NCBI RefSeq assembly: GCF_047663525.1
Contig: NC_092587.1
Span: 201,136,501-201,200,500, forward strand
Source: Anas platyrhynchos
Taxonomy: Eukaryota; Chordata; Aves; Anseriformes; Anatidae
DNA: 64,000 nt
Reading direction: 5' to 3'
The translations under genes were made by a program, and so were the position numbers. Shown piece by piece: positions 46,411 to 58,400 of the stretch; the stretch's first letter is position 1, and every line of letters begins with the position of its first letter. Under the pieces are notes generated by a model, which saw nothing but the letters and a program-made list of their open reading frames with translations, did not search any database and was not told where the DNA came from.

Positions 46411-49400
46411 TGAACTTGTTGCACTGGAAAGTCGTGTTAAACACATTAGTACTTTGGCAAGTAGTGTAATTGACCAGATTTCCTCTGATGTAAGGCTGCC
46501 TAATTGTGCTGAAGCCTGTAACCCTCACTTGACAGAATGAGAAATGACTCCCCTGTGGGAAAATTATGCCCTGGTGATATTTTCTGTTTAAAAAGAAGCA
46601 AATAAAAACAACAACAAAACAAAGAACCCGAAATGCAAAATGTAATTATTATTTAAAAACATGAACTAGATTACTTTCTGACGTCCCTTCCAACCTGAAT
46701 TATTCTCTGTTTCAGTGCTGCTGCTGTTTGTTCTTACAGCATTTTGCATAGTAAGAGTCCCAGCTCCTAACGGAAGCTGCTTTGTGCAGGGCAATGATAC
46801 AGCCTGTCTCTTGGGCAAGTGGGAGTGAAGTGATGATACACAGCCACAAGATCAAGAAGTGTGTGTTAATCTCAGTCTGTATTACAGCAACAGTTTAACC
46901 CCTCTTTTCTTCTCTGTGGCAACCCCAAATCTACCAGAGCACTATGATCCTGCTGCAGATTACATGAAATTAGGCACAGGTAAACTGTGAAGGCTGCTTT
47001 TCATCATATTAGCACTTTTTTTACATGTGTCAGTAGCCTTTTCACAGAGCATCTCATTGATATCTAATATTTTTGGTCAGAAAATGCTTAACAGTTTGAA
47101 CTATTACCACCATTTCTTCTCTACAGGCAGGGAAACTGAGGCACTAATACCTTAAGATCAACCTTTTCCCACATGCTTGATTTGCCGAACAGTAGCCTAC
47201 TTCTTCAAGACTTCTTAGAGTGTGAAATCTAATCCAAGTGTTAGTGCATTTTGCTGCTGGAATGATGACTCCTCTAGAAGGTAATTAATAATTGTTTTGA
47301 GTTACTCATACACTTAGCTATCTGTTGTTCAGCCATTAGATCTACTTACATCACTTATTTCTGTTGACCAATTCAGGCAAAGTGCCAAGATGTTGCAAGG
47401 GAGTTTGGATATCTGACTCCCAGTGCTCCCAGTTATCCTGTTAATCAGTGAAAAGGCCTGAAGGAGAATACAGTTTATCCCGGTGACAGATACTTTTGTA
47501 CCACGCTGCCTTTACCTAAGTTCAGAGTTTTATTCCATGCTACTGAAGTCAATGAAAATGCTACTGACTTTGGTGGGGGCAAAAATTTAGGCCAACAAAG
47601 CAACCTGTGCCAGAGCAATGCTATAGATACAGCAAGGGAACGACACAGAATGACTAACACATTGTATAAATAATTGTTTTTGTGATGTAGCAGCTTTCAT
47701 TTTGACATGAGCTTGTAATGAAGCTGATTTGTGCAGCTCAGTCAAGAGCAATTACACGCTATGCTTAATTGGTAAAGGCTCTGGTGCCCTCAACACAGTA
47801 TGCCATGGTATGCTGAGTCCTCAGGCAGCAGTGGGAACACGGCCACGTGGAGCACTTGAAAAGTGATGGCTGAGAGCTTGTTCGCCCAAGTGAGAAGCCC
47901 CCCTGGTGATGCACTTGAAGATGTGATGGATGAAAGAGTTTGTGATGCCCACAGTTTTGGAAGAGAGCCAGTGTTGCGGTGGACCTGCTCCAGCATTTGC
48001 ATATGTAGATGGAGTAGCTCTGCTTTCCTGCTCTTGCCATGTTTCTTGTCATCTTTCTTCTGGCTCTTATTCATGGCTTCTTTTGGTCCATTTTCTGAGG
48101 CTGGAGATGACATGGCTGTTTCACATTTTTGAGTATTGCTTTGTTTCTGACAAACAGAGGCTAAGGATTCCTGCTGATACAAGGCTCACTCTCAGAAGTT
48201 ACTCTGAACACGTTGGGTTGGTTCCTATAAAGCTGTCACCCTGATGATTCTTTGACTCATCACTTGTTTACTCTCTCTGAAATGTTACTGGACTGGCTAA
48301 TGCCCTTTTATTATTCCTCACTAGCTGTCAAGAAGCAGCAAAGTACACTAGTGTACACGAGGCAGTGAAAGCTGGTGATGTAGAACAACTTGCGTCAATG
48401 ATAAAAAGAGGAGCTAGTATTGACGAGGTGGATTTAGTCCACGAGTTCACACCTTTGCACTGTGCTGCACACTCTGGAAGTCTGGAGGTAAAATATGATG
48501 TTGGTGTTCAGACACAGCAATGTTTTTGTGAGTTAATGTTTTCCTTCTTTAGGAGAGGCTGGACACAAAGTCGTTGGCTTTGATCAAGCTAAATTAATAA
48601 TCTCTGTCTGATTTTCTCAGTAAATATATTCACTGAGAACAGAAGTACAGTTTTTAGTATCTTATTTTGCCTTTCTGAAGTCCCAGCCACAGTTTACATA
48701 GTTAACACTGCCAGATTTTACAAAATCGGCGATTTTCTTACTCTGAGAAAAGTGTGCCTTATGGCCTCCCTTCTAGATTTATGACCTTCTTTTGTTTCTG
48801 TTGTCTTTCTCCTTCTCTCAGGACACCTCTGCTGTCACTTCTGGTGCCTCTACTCCTCCAGCTGTTCCTGAAATACAGAAGAATTTGACACAAGAGCAAC
48901 TGATAAGGCAGCAATTGCTTGCAAAGCAAAAACAGTTGTTAGAACTTCAGCAAAAAAAATTAGAGCTGGAGCTGGAACAGACTAAAGCACAGTTGGTGAG
49001 TAGGGTAGTTGATGAAATGTCCATACTTGGGTCTCACTTGGATAGCACCTTAGCTATACAGGTAACTGCAGTAAATTACGTTAGAAAAGTGTAGCTCTTG
49101 TAGGACTAGAGCAATGCAACTTGTTCTGGTGTTCTAGACCAGTATTTGTTACCTACAAATTGTAAGAATTGCACTCAAAACAGGTTTAAAAGAAGCTTTT
49201 GTGTTCTGTTAATAACTTCTCTCCAAAATAATGTGTGTTTGTGATCCTAGTTTTGCACCTCTTCCTGTGATTCACCACAAGACAGACTTTTTCAAATATA
49301 TTTGCTTTAAAAGGAATAGCATTTCTTTATAGAACAAGGAATTCTGTTCGTTAGCAATACAAAGGCAGTTTCCTCACTGGGTCAGTTTTGTTTAATGCCA

Positions 49401-52400
49401 ACATCTGAAGGTGGTGGTGAAGTTGTGTTTTTTTACATTCATAATAGAAAGTCCTCTTGTTATGAGTGTTAATGATAGAAAATAAACATCTTAGAAGTTT
49501 AGGGAAAAAAAATCAGATCTGTCAGTTTAGTTGTCATGAATATGTTGAATATATAGAAAAACTAATGCTGTAATGAGAACATGTGCTTAGGTTATGTATT
49601 TTGCTGCATTGACATTGCATTGATTTTGCATTGTAACTTGATCTTCTCTGAAGGTACTGCATTCTTTTAATGCCTGTGATTAGCAATTAATTGGTCATTT
49701 TCAGTTAAATGGCTGAATCTTACATAACTACCTTACAAGTGTTTTCTATTTATAGTTTTGTTTTCAAGTCCGAACATGAGTATCTCTGGGTAGGAGTTGT
49801 ATCATGCAGGTTAATGCTGTTTTTTCCCCCCTGTTTCAGGCTGTTTCTCTTAGCGTTCAACAAGGATCATCTACTATAGCTTCAGTTCCAGCACCTTCCA
49901 AGCCACATGTGTCTCAGACACCTCATATGACAGTTAAACCACCTCATCAGACTTCTGTGCAATCCGAAAAAATCAAACCATCCCCAAGTCCTCCACTTCA
50001 TGATATCAAAATAGTAAATAGGGATCCTCGACTTAATAGGATGGCTCAACATTCTTCTCATGCTAAAGATCAATCTCATAGGAAAGAATTTCCACCAAAC
50101 ACAACCAGTCAGTCTGATACCAAGGCAAGCAAAACATCACAGGCTGAAAAACAAAACTCCACAAAGCAAGAGAAATTGAAAGCAGGTGAAAAAATACAGA
50201 AGAAAGAGCTTGATCAGTCAGAAGCAAAATCTAAATCACCATCTCCTTTGAAAAACAAGTTACCCAGTACTAAAGATACTAAAAACCAGGAAAGTGAAAG
50301 CACAAAAGTATCTGAAATCAGTAAACGGGATCCAAGACTGAAAAGACATCTTCAGGAAAAGCCAGAGGGCAAGGAGGATGAGGTGAAAGAGAAGAGGAGA
50401 AATGTAGAGAAAAAAGAAAAAGAGGAACATAAGACATGTGAACATAGACCAGTAGGCAGCAGAAATAAAGTAGTTAATGGTGTTGTTCAGAAACAAGACA
50501 CACCTACAGAAGAATCAGAAAAACAGGGTGGAAAACAAGGGAGATCAAGTAACAGAAAACGGTCACGGTCACGCTCTCCTAAGTCACGGTCACCATCTAC
50601 ACATTCTCCAAAAAGAAGAGAGAGGAGATCACCCAAAAGAAGACTCAGAAGCTTATCTCCCACTTCGTCAACTCCTAAAATCGGAAAGATACGTCAGATA
50701 GGTCCTAAGCAGTCTCATGTTGAAGAACCCACACAGGCAGCAAGAGATGAAAGAAATTCTAATAAGCGGAACGTGAAACAAGAGGTGCGAGATCCACGGA
50801 GAGTGAAAAAAGCCCAAGAAGACAGGCCTCAAGAAACAGCAAGTCAGCATTCTACAAAAGCTTCTCCCGATCCAAAGGAGAATGCAGAAAACTGGCAGGG
50901 ATCCAAAGCAGGCAAGAGGTGGAAATCTGGTTGGGAAGAAAACAAAAAGTAAGTTACCATCTTTTAAACAGGTTATGTCTGAAGTCAGTGGAAATTCTAC
51001 TTACTGCTGCCTTCAGTGTAGTCAGATTTTAAGAGGAAATGTTCAGGTTGTCAAAAATTGTCGATGAAGTTTCTTATCTTATTTGTAGTTAGAGAAATTA
51101 TGCCTACTAAGATGATTGTGATGTTTTGCCATGATCATTTCTAATAGGGATGTAACAGGCATGTCCTGAATAAAGAAATAATTTATATTTTAAATATGTT
51201 CCTGTTTTCAGCTCGCAGCAGAGTGAAGAGCACCAAGCACTTGGTAAAGCTCCTCACCAAAGACACCGGGAAAACTGGACTGCTGCTAAAGGAATTTTAT
51301 CACCCCGAGCACCAAAGCAGCAGCACAGGTTAAGTGTGGATGCCAATTTACAAATTCCCAAAGAATTGACATCTGCAAGCAAGAGAGAATTACTTAAAAA
51401 GGTAATGCTAATTAGCTTGTCTTCGTAGAAGAGTCCTGGATGTAGCTCTGCTTTTCTTTTTAGAAATCTAAACTTCAACTTTATGTTACAGGCCAATGAT
51501 CGCTTAGCATCTGGTGAAATAACTCAAGATGAATTCCTCATGGTAGCTCATCAGATTCGACAGCTGTTCCAGTACCAGGAAGGGAAGCACAGATGTAATG
51601 TGTGGGATAGCCCTACAGAGGAGAAATGTGTTTTGAAAAAGAAACCTCTTCTATCTGATGCAGAATTAACATACTACGAACACAAAGCTAAATTAAAAAG
51701 AACCCAAGTTCAGCATTCATTATCAAGGCTTGATCTGTTGGATCCCGATGATATTTTGGATTATCATTTACCTGATGCGTTGCTTTCTGGAATAGAATGT
51801 GAGCAAGCAAAAGCAAAGCGTGGAGTACAGTTTGACAGAAAAGAGCCATTTGGAGAAAGATCTAGGAGGCATTCTCCTGTAAGTGGCACTAACAGACCTT
51901 TTCCTGATAACCTTTCACCGCTTGAGAGTCGACGAAGACTTGAGGAACAAAATGCTACTAAAGGAGCAAGAGGTTCTAAAACATTCGATCCTTATGACAG
52001 CTGGGGAGAATCAGAGGAATTTAGAGATGCTCTCAGACAACAGGGAAAAGGCACACCGGAGTTCCAGAAAATAGATGGTGATGCAATCTGCAGATTTGAT
52101 AATCGTGAAGAAAGACAGCTTCTCGGGCAAGCTGGTATGTTTTTTTGCCTTATTTTGCAGATGTTAAATAATCTCAACGTTTTGGTGGGTGGTTATATGT
52201 TGCTTTTTTTTTTCAGGTGTTCGAGAGGAACCAAGATCGCCATTCAGTGAGCGTTTCAAAAGAGCTAGATATGAAGATCTGGAGAAAGCACCATTTCCAG
52301 AAAGTCCAGTAGCAAGATTTGGAGGCATTGAAGCCAAGCAGAGAATAAGTGCGCTAATGGAAGACAGACCTCTATTCGATGGCTCACCTAGACAACCTCC

Positions 52401-55400
52401 TGCAAGGGTTGGGGTAGATGGACCGGGAAGTCCTTTTGGTGATGGTCCTGCTGCTGGTTCAGCTTCTCGAATTGATGGGCCACCTGGACAGGCTGCTCTG
52501 AGATTTGAGGGGCCGTTGGTCGGAGCAGGTGCATCACAGTTCGATGGACCGCTGGCGGGGGCAGGGGGAGCAGGAGCCCTGAGATTTGAGGGGCCACCAG
52601 GGCAGCTGGCAGGGGCACTCAGATTTGAAGGACCCCCAGGACAGGTTGGAGGAGGAGGTCCACTGAGGTTTGAGGGCCCTCTTGGCCCTTTGCGCTTTGA
52701 GGGTCCTGCAGGCCAGCCTGTAGGTGGTCCTAGATTTGAAGGACCTGGAGTTGGTCTCAGGTTTGACGGACCCCGTGGTCAGCCTTCAGGTGGTCTCAGG
52801 TTTGAGGGACCCCATGGTCAACCTCTGGGGCCTCGAGGTCAACCAGGGGGTGGTCTCAGGTTTGAGGGACCCCATGGTCAGCCCTTGGGGCCTCATGGTC
52901 AACCAGGGGGTGGTCTCAGGTTTGAGGGGCCACATTTACAGCCCTTGGGGCCCCATGGTCAACCTGGAGGTGGCCTCAGATTTGAGGGGCCACATGGGCA
53001 GCCTATGGGGCCACATGGACCATCAGGGGGTGGGCTCAGGTTTGAGGGGCCACATGGACCTCCAGGTGTAGGTCCTAGGTTGATTGACGGACCAGTACAC
53101 CAGGGAGCTGGTGGACTTAGATTTGATGGTCCTCTGGGACGGACGGGTCCAAGATTCGATGGCTGTCATGCTGGATTTGATGGTCAGCCTGGACAGCTAT
53201 CTCTTTTGCAAAGATTTGACGGAATTCATGGACAGCCTGGCCCAAGATTTGAAAGGGCACCTGGCCAGCAGGGACAGGCACGATTCGATACAGCCATACC
53301 TCAAAGATTTGATGGTCCTCACCAGCCAGCCTCAAGGTTTGACCTGCTCCTTGGCCTTCAAGGTGCACGGTTCGAAAATGTAGCTAACCATCCTGCCTCA
53401 AGATTAGAAATGTCGCCATATGGACAAGGTGGTTCGTTCGTTGATCATCCCAGCCAGGGCTACAATGGACCATCTCATGGGATGCAGTTCCAGAGGCCTG
53501 ACATATTTGATGGTTCGCCAGGACCAAATTTCAATGGGCCAGCTGGCCCAGGAGCACAGAATTTCTCATTGAGAGCATCTGGACATTATTTTGACGAAAA
53601 AAACCTTCAGGGTCCTCAGTATGGAGGCTTCAATAGTATGGCAGTGGGAAGTAATCAGGTAAGAATTATTGTTGTAAATAGTTTGCTTGCAGAAGTATTT
53701 ATGTGTAGATAATTAGCAGCTTTTCTTTCTCTAAAAAACATTTTTTTGAAGAGCTGGCACACTGGGAGACAGTTTCAGACTTAAAATGTCATCCTTCTGT
53801 AGAATCTGGATGAGTCAAGAAGGGCATGCACTGTTATTTTAAGATTTTAATTTTTTTTAAATTAACAGATCTAATCATTTTGTAGGTGAGAATATGAATG
53901 AAATTAGCATTTTTAGTTTGAAAACAAATCTAGGTAATTGGAAGTCTGGCATTTTCATTAAACTTGAACAGGACGAGCGCTATAAATCATGACTGATGAT
54001 ACAAGTGAATATAAATAATTAATTTTTCTAAAGAGGTGTAGAATTAGGATGGACCAGAAATAATCTTACTGTCTTTTTGGAGATTATAGTGCAGGTGACA
54101 AGCCAGTAGTAACAGACACCCATAATTTGGGGGAACTGAGAAAGATGCAGACATTGTTAAATACAGTTTTTGAAAAACAATCTTGGCATCAGCATGCTTT
54201 GAGTTTAGTTGTCTTTCCTACTGCCAGTTAGAAATGCTTTCTTCAAAAGGAGAAAATAACCGTACATCAATCAAAATGATAACATTTCTTCCAGTAGACC
54301 GCAGATTTTAGAGGGTGTTTTTTATTTGGGGTATAACTGAACACAGAGAGTTAACAACAGCAGGTAAAATGTCCGTCTAACCTCAAACAGGATCAAATTT
54401 TAATCAATGTAAACCTTTTCTAGTAAATCCAGAAAGCAATTTCAGGAAAAAAAATACAATCTCTAAAATTATTTTTGTGCATGTAGTTTGCTGCAGCTGG
54501 GTTGCTGCAACCTTCAGAATGCATTTCATACAGTAAATACTATTTCAGTTATAGAAAAAAATAATAGTGACCTTTATTGATGGTTGTTTATCAGTTTAAC
54601 TTTTCTGATGAGCTCTGTTTTTGTGAAAAGGATCAACTTGAATTATTGTGCTTGGAAAAACGTGTTTAAAGGCTGGATAAGCAGAAAGAAGAAAAGTTTT
54701 TTTTTGTTTTTTTTTTTTTTTCTTCTTTTCGTTTAAATGTTAGGCAAAGTAAATATGCTTTTTGATTTTTTTTTTTCTGACGGGAAATGAAAACAATGGA
54801 AAGGTTACTTAGCCATTTGTGGACCCTTCAATACTGAATTGACATAGTTCACTAATGGAAGGATTTTAATATTTATAACAGTATTGAGAAATTTGTAGAA
54901 ATTACCCTTATTTTGGAAAAAAAAATACAATTCAAAGAGTGCTTAAATGTTTACTTTTACAGGTTTCGCTCATGTCTGCTCAGCTAGGACCGTATGGCCA
55001 AGGTCAGCAGTATTTGCCAAATCCTGGAAGCTTTGTTCAGAACCCTGCAGGTACCAAACAGTTAACTTCCTTTTGTTTCTTTCGGACTGTTCTGTTTGCT
55101 AGTGGACACAAAAAAAATAGCTTTCTGGTTTGTGGTGGTGTACTGGGTCTGTGTGGACTAAGGGAAATCCTGGTGAGGTGGCAGTAGATGTTGTTTCTGG
55201 AGTACTTTAATCTCGTTAGGGGCTTCCCTCAAACCGTGAAGGCTTTCATTAGTTTTTCATTAACCATATGGCTTTAGTATGTAGTTGTGCTAAAACAAAG
55301 CAAAACAAAGTTTTGGTCTGCTTTTCTGATGGCAGAAAGGTACCAGTTTGTAGGTCTGGCTTGCATTTGTCAGGTTGTATAAATTGTCAGGTTGTATAAA

Positions 55401-58400
55401 CTTTCCAAGTGTATGAATTGGTTAGTAAAAATCTTGAAACAAGTCATAAATAATTGAAGTACATTGGTCCTGGTGAAATATTCAAGGATAAAATGAGAAA
55501 ATACTGTGTTTCAACAAGCAGTATCCAGTAGAAGTCTCTTTACAAGGCTGTGAGCATAGAGAGCACTTCAAAAAACTTGCATTACAAAGGAAGTTGTTGA
55601 AAGGGAAGAAGTAAGTCCAAAAATAGATATGAAGCAAACAGTGGATAAATAGTTTGAAATAAAAAACAGTAAAAAAAAAAAAAAAGTAAAAAGTAGATAA
55701 AGAATTTTTTTTTTAAAGTAAAAAAAAGTAATAAAAGACATAAGGAAAAATGTGTTGTCAAATGTGCTGATAGAAGTTGAAGTAAATTCTTGATGTTAAC
55801 GTTCAGTCTCCTTGAATATCGATATTTTTCTCTAGGAGGCCTTCCACATTCATATCCTGATAACCACCTTGGCCAGCTTGATGTCAATGAATTGTTTGCT
55901 AAACTGTTGTCAACAGGAATTCTCAAACTGTCAAAAACTGATTCCACTTCAGCACGTACGTAGATCCATTATATTCTAACTACTTGGGCTATCCATAGCT
56001 GAATTGTAAAGCTAAGTGTGAGAACTTTTGAGTTCTTGCATCTGTTTGTTTTTGTGTTTTTTTTTTTTGAACTGAGCTTTGTAGGAAAGGATTTGGTGTA
56101 TGTGAAAGTGAATTACTAACTTTCTAAAATGTGTATTACTTCATGTGTATGCTTAAGCTATTTAGAGCAGCCTATTGTGGTTTTGATACCCTGCCTCAGT
56201 AACTCGTTCTTGATTATAATCAATGATTCTTGTCAATTTCTGAAATACTTCTGTCTGAATATTGAGGTTTAATGCTGAAAGCTTAGCTGAAACAGTTTTC
56301 CTAAATTGAAATGATGAGTCGTGTACTGTTTTGTGTGTTTTTTAATGTTACAATATGAGACTGACTCAGCTATTATTTATTAATAATATTTATTCATTCA
56401 TATCATATTTATTAATAAAATAATATTTATTAATTTTTGAGTAAAACAAAAGTAAGGTTCATCAGCACCTTACTTCTTTCTGATAATGTACTGAAATTTT
56501 GATGAACTTGCCTTTATTCTTTCTAGAAGTGAATGAAACATCAGCCCAGCCAGCTGCTGAAGAGGAGGATGATGACCAGAGTGATCAAGATGTCCCAGAC
56601 CTCACAAACTTTGCAGTTGAAGAACTCAGACAGTGCGTATAGTAGCATGAGCTTACACTGCAGTAAGAATAATGGCATGGAAGTATCTAAATAGTGGAAC
56701 CCAAGACAGTTGAGAGCTTTTAAAAGATGTTATGCCATTTTATGACTAAGAGGATCTGCAAGTTTTGATTGTTACTTCATGACTAAGGATGTGCAGTTTC
56801 TGATTGTTGTTAGTCTTGGAGAACTTCAGGAAGGAAAAAGAGGGAAAATGAATGACAGAAAACTTCCCTTTATGCAAATGGAGATGTTGTCGTTTAAGCA
56901 GCAAGGCTGTGATACAAAATTAAGTCAGTGTTACTTTGTTATTACTAACTTTGCTACCTCTGTGGTAGTTAGCAAAGCTGAGTCAAATGCTAGTGTTACC
57001 ATTTTATGCCCTATTAGGTGATGAAGTTAGTAGGCATGACACTACTAATAGTAGCACATTTCTTATGAATAGTTCATATGAGCCTATTATTTATTCAGAT
57101 GTTTTCAATTAACTGTTACAAAAATCAGGAATAATTAACTATGTTGCATGCCCTAACCTTATATTAGATTCATGCTTTTCTTCTGCTTCTGCAGTCCTAC
57201 AAATCAACTTCCTGATAAAGTTCCTACCTGTTTCTTTTCATAAAGATGTTAAAATTTTTTTCCCCTTTTTGTAGGCGTTATGATAGTGTTATTAATCGAC
57301 TATACACTGGAATTCAGTGTTACTCGTGTGGAATGAGATTTACTACTTCACAGACAGATGTTTATGCCGATCATTTAGATTGGCATTATCGCCAGAACCG
57401 CACAGAAAAAGATGTTAGCAGAAAAATTACACACAGAAGGTGGTACTACAGTTTAACAGTAAGTAATGCAGCATATGTCTTACTACATTAAAGGCTGGAT
57501 TCAGTGTTATACTTTATGTATGTACTTTAGGATTGCAGTTGAAATTGCATTCTCACAGGATTTTTCCTATGGTAAACAATGTTGTATTTGATATTTCAAG
57601 CAGTTTTTATAAATGCCTGTCAGAACACAAAAGGCAATTATATGATGAACAATAAGCAGCTGGAAGCTGTTGGTACTGCTTTGGTTGCACCGAGAATGGA
57701 ATAGAAATAGAAGGAAAAGGTTTTCTGAGTAGTGTAGCGTTGTTGGAAAACATGCACTCTGCTGCATGTTAAAGCATTTCAGTTTCAACGAAGTAAGACC
57801 TTCTAAATAAGGTACTTTGGGGTTGTCATTTCTCTTTCCCTTAAATTTGTTTTAAATATTTCTGGCTATTTGTAAGTGTCTGAGTATGAATGAAAACTTT
57901 TCCTTAGGATTGGACTGAATTTGAAGAAATAGCTGATCTAGAAGAACGTGCAAAAAGACGATTTTTTGAAAAAGCCCATGAAGAAGTTGTGCTCAAGACA
58001 CAAGAAGCTGCAAAAGAGAAAGAGTTTCAGAGTGTCCCTGCTGGACCAGCTGGAGCAGTTGAAGTAAGTTTCAGCTTGCCTGCATTACCCTATGGGCAAT
58101 TAAGTAGAGTGAAGTCTTGCTGTTGGACCTGTATGCAGCCACTTCATAGGTGTTGCGTTTGTGTTTGTGTCAGATAGCATTAATAACCAGTAGTACAAAA
58201 ACTTACATGCCTATTGGCATGCAGTCTTTTTATTGAAATCGAAATGGGGGAAAGCATGTCAATTTACTGAATGCTTCCATAGGGGGAGTAAGTTCAGTGA
58301 GTTGGAAATGATCCCTTGTGATTTAAGTAATGATTTTTACTGGATTTTTGCTACATTTACGCATTCTTTTTCATTAGATGATAGGCATTAGGACATTAAG

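Larger units (their letters stand above)
45583..48324 (+). other. ANKRD42 intron 1, unit 1
   Basis: 2.7-kb intron. It contains a short pyrimidine tract (45,674-45,696), a 44-A run at about 46,364-46,407, a tiny CR1-like end near 46,674-46,714 and a 131-codon minus-strand open frame at 47,790-48,182 of unknown meaning. The right part beyond about 46,428 has no partner inside the window because unit 2 runs off the end. Confidence 0.65.
31638..48824 (+). repeat. Tandem duplication, unit 1 (17,187 bp)
   Basis: Direct-repeat unit spanning PCF11 exon 4 (from codon 8 of that exon) to exon 16, the PCF11-ANKRD42 spacer, and ANKRD42 exons 1-2 with the start of the following intron. The same sequence resumes at 48,825. 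The offset between copies is 17,187 at the start, drifts by a few bases through small indels (17,182-17,185), then jumps to 17,452 after a CR1 insertion in unit 2 and to 17,577 after a CCCTT expansion. The two copies otherwise differ at only scattered positions. Confidence 0.95.
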
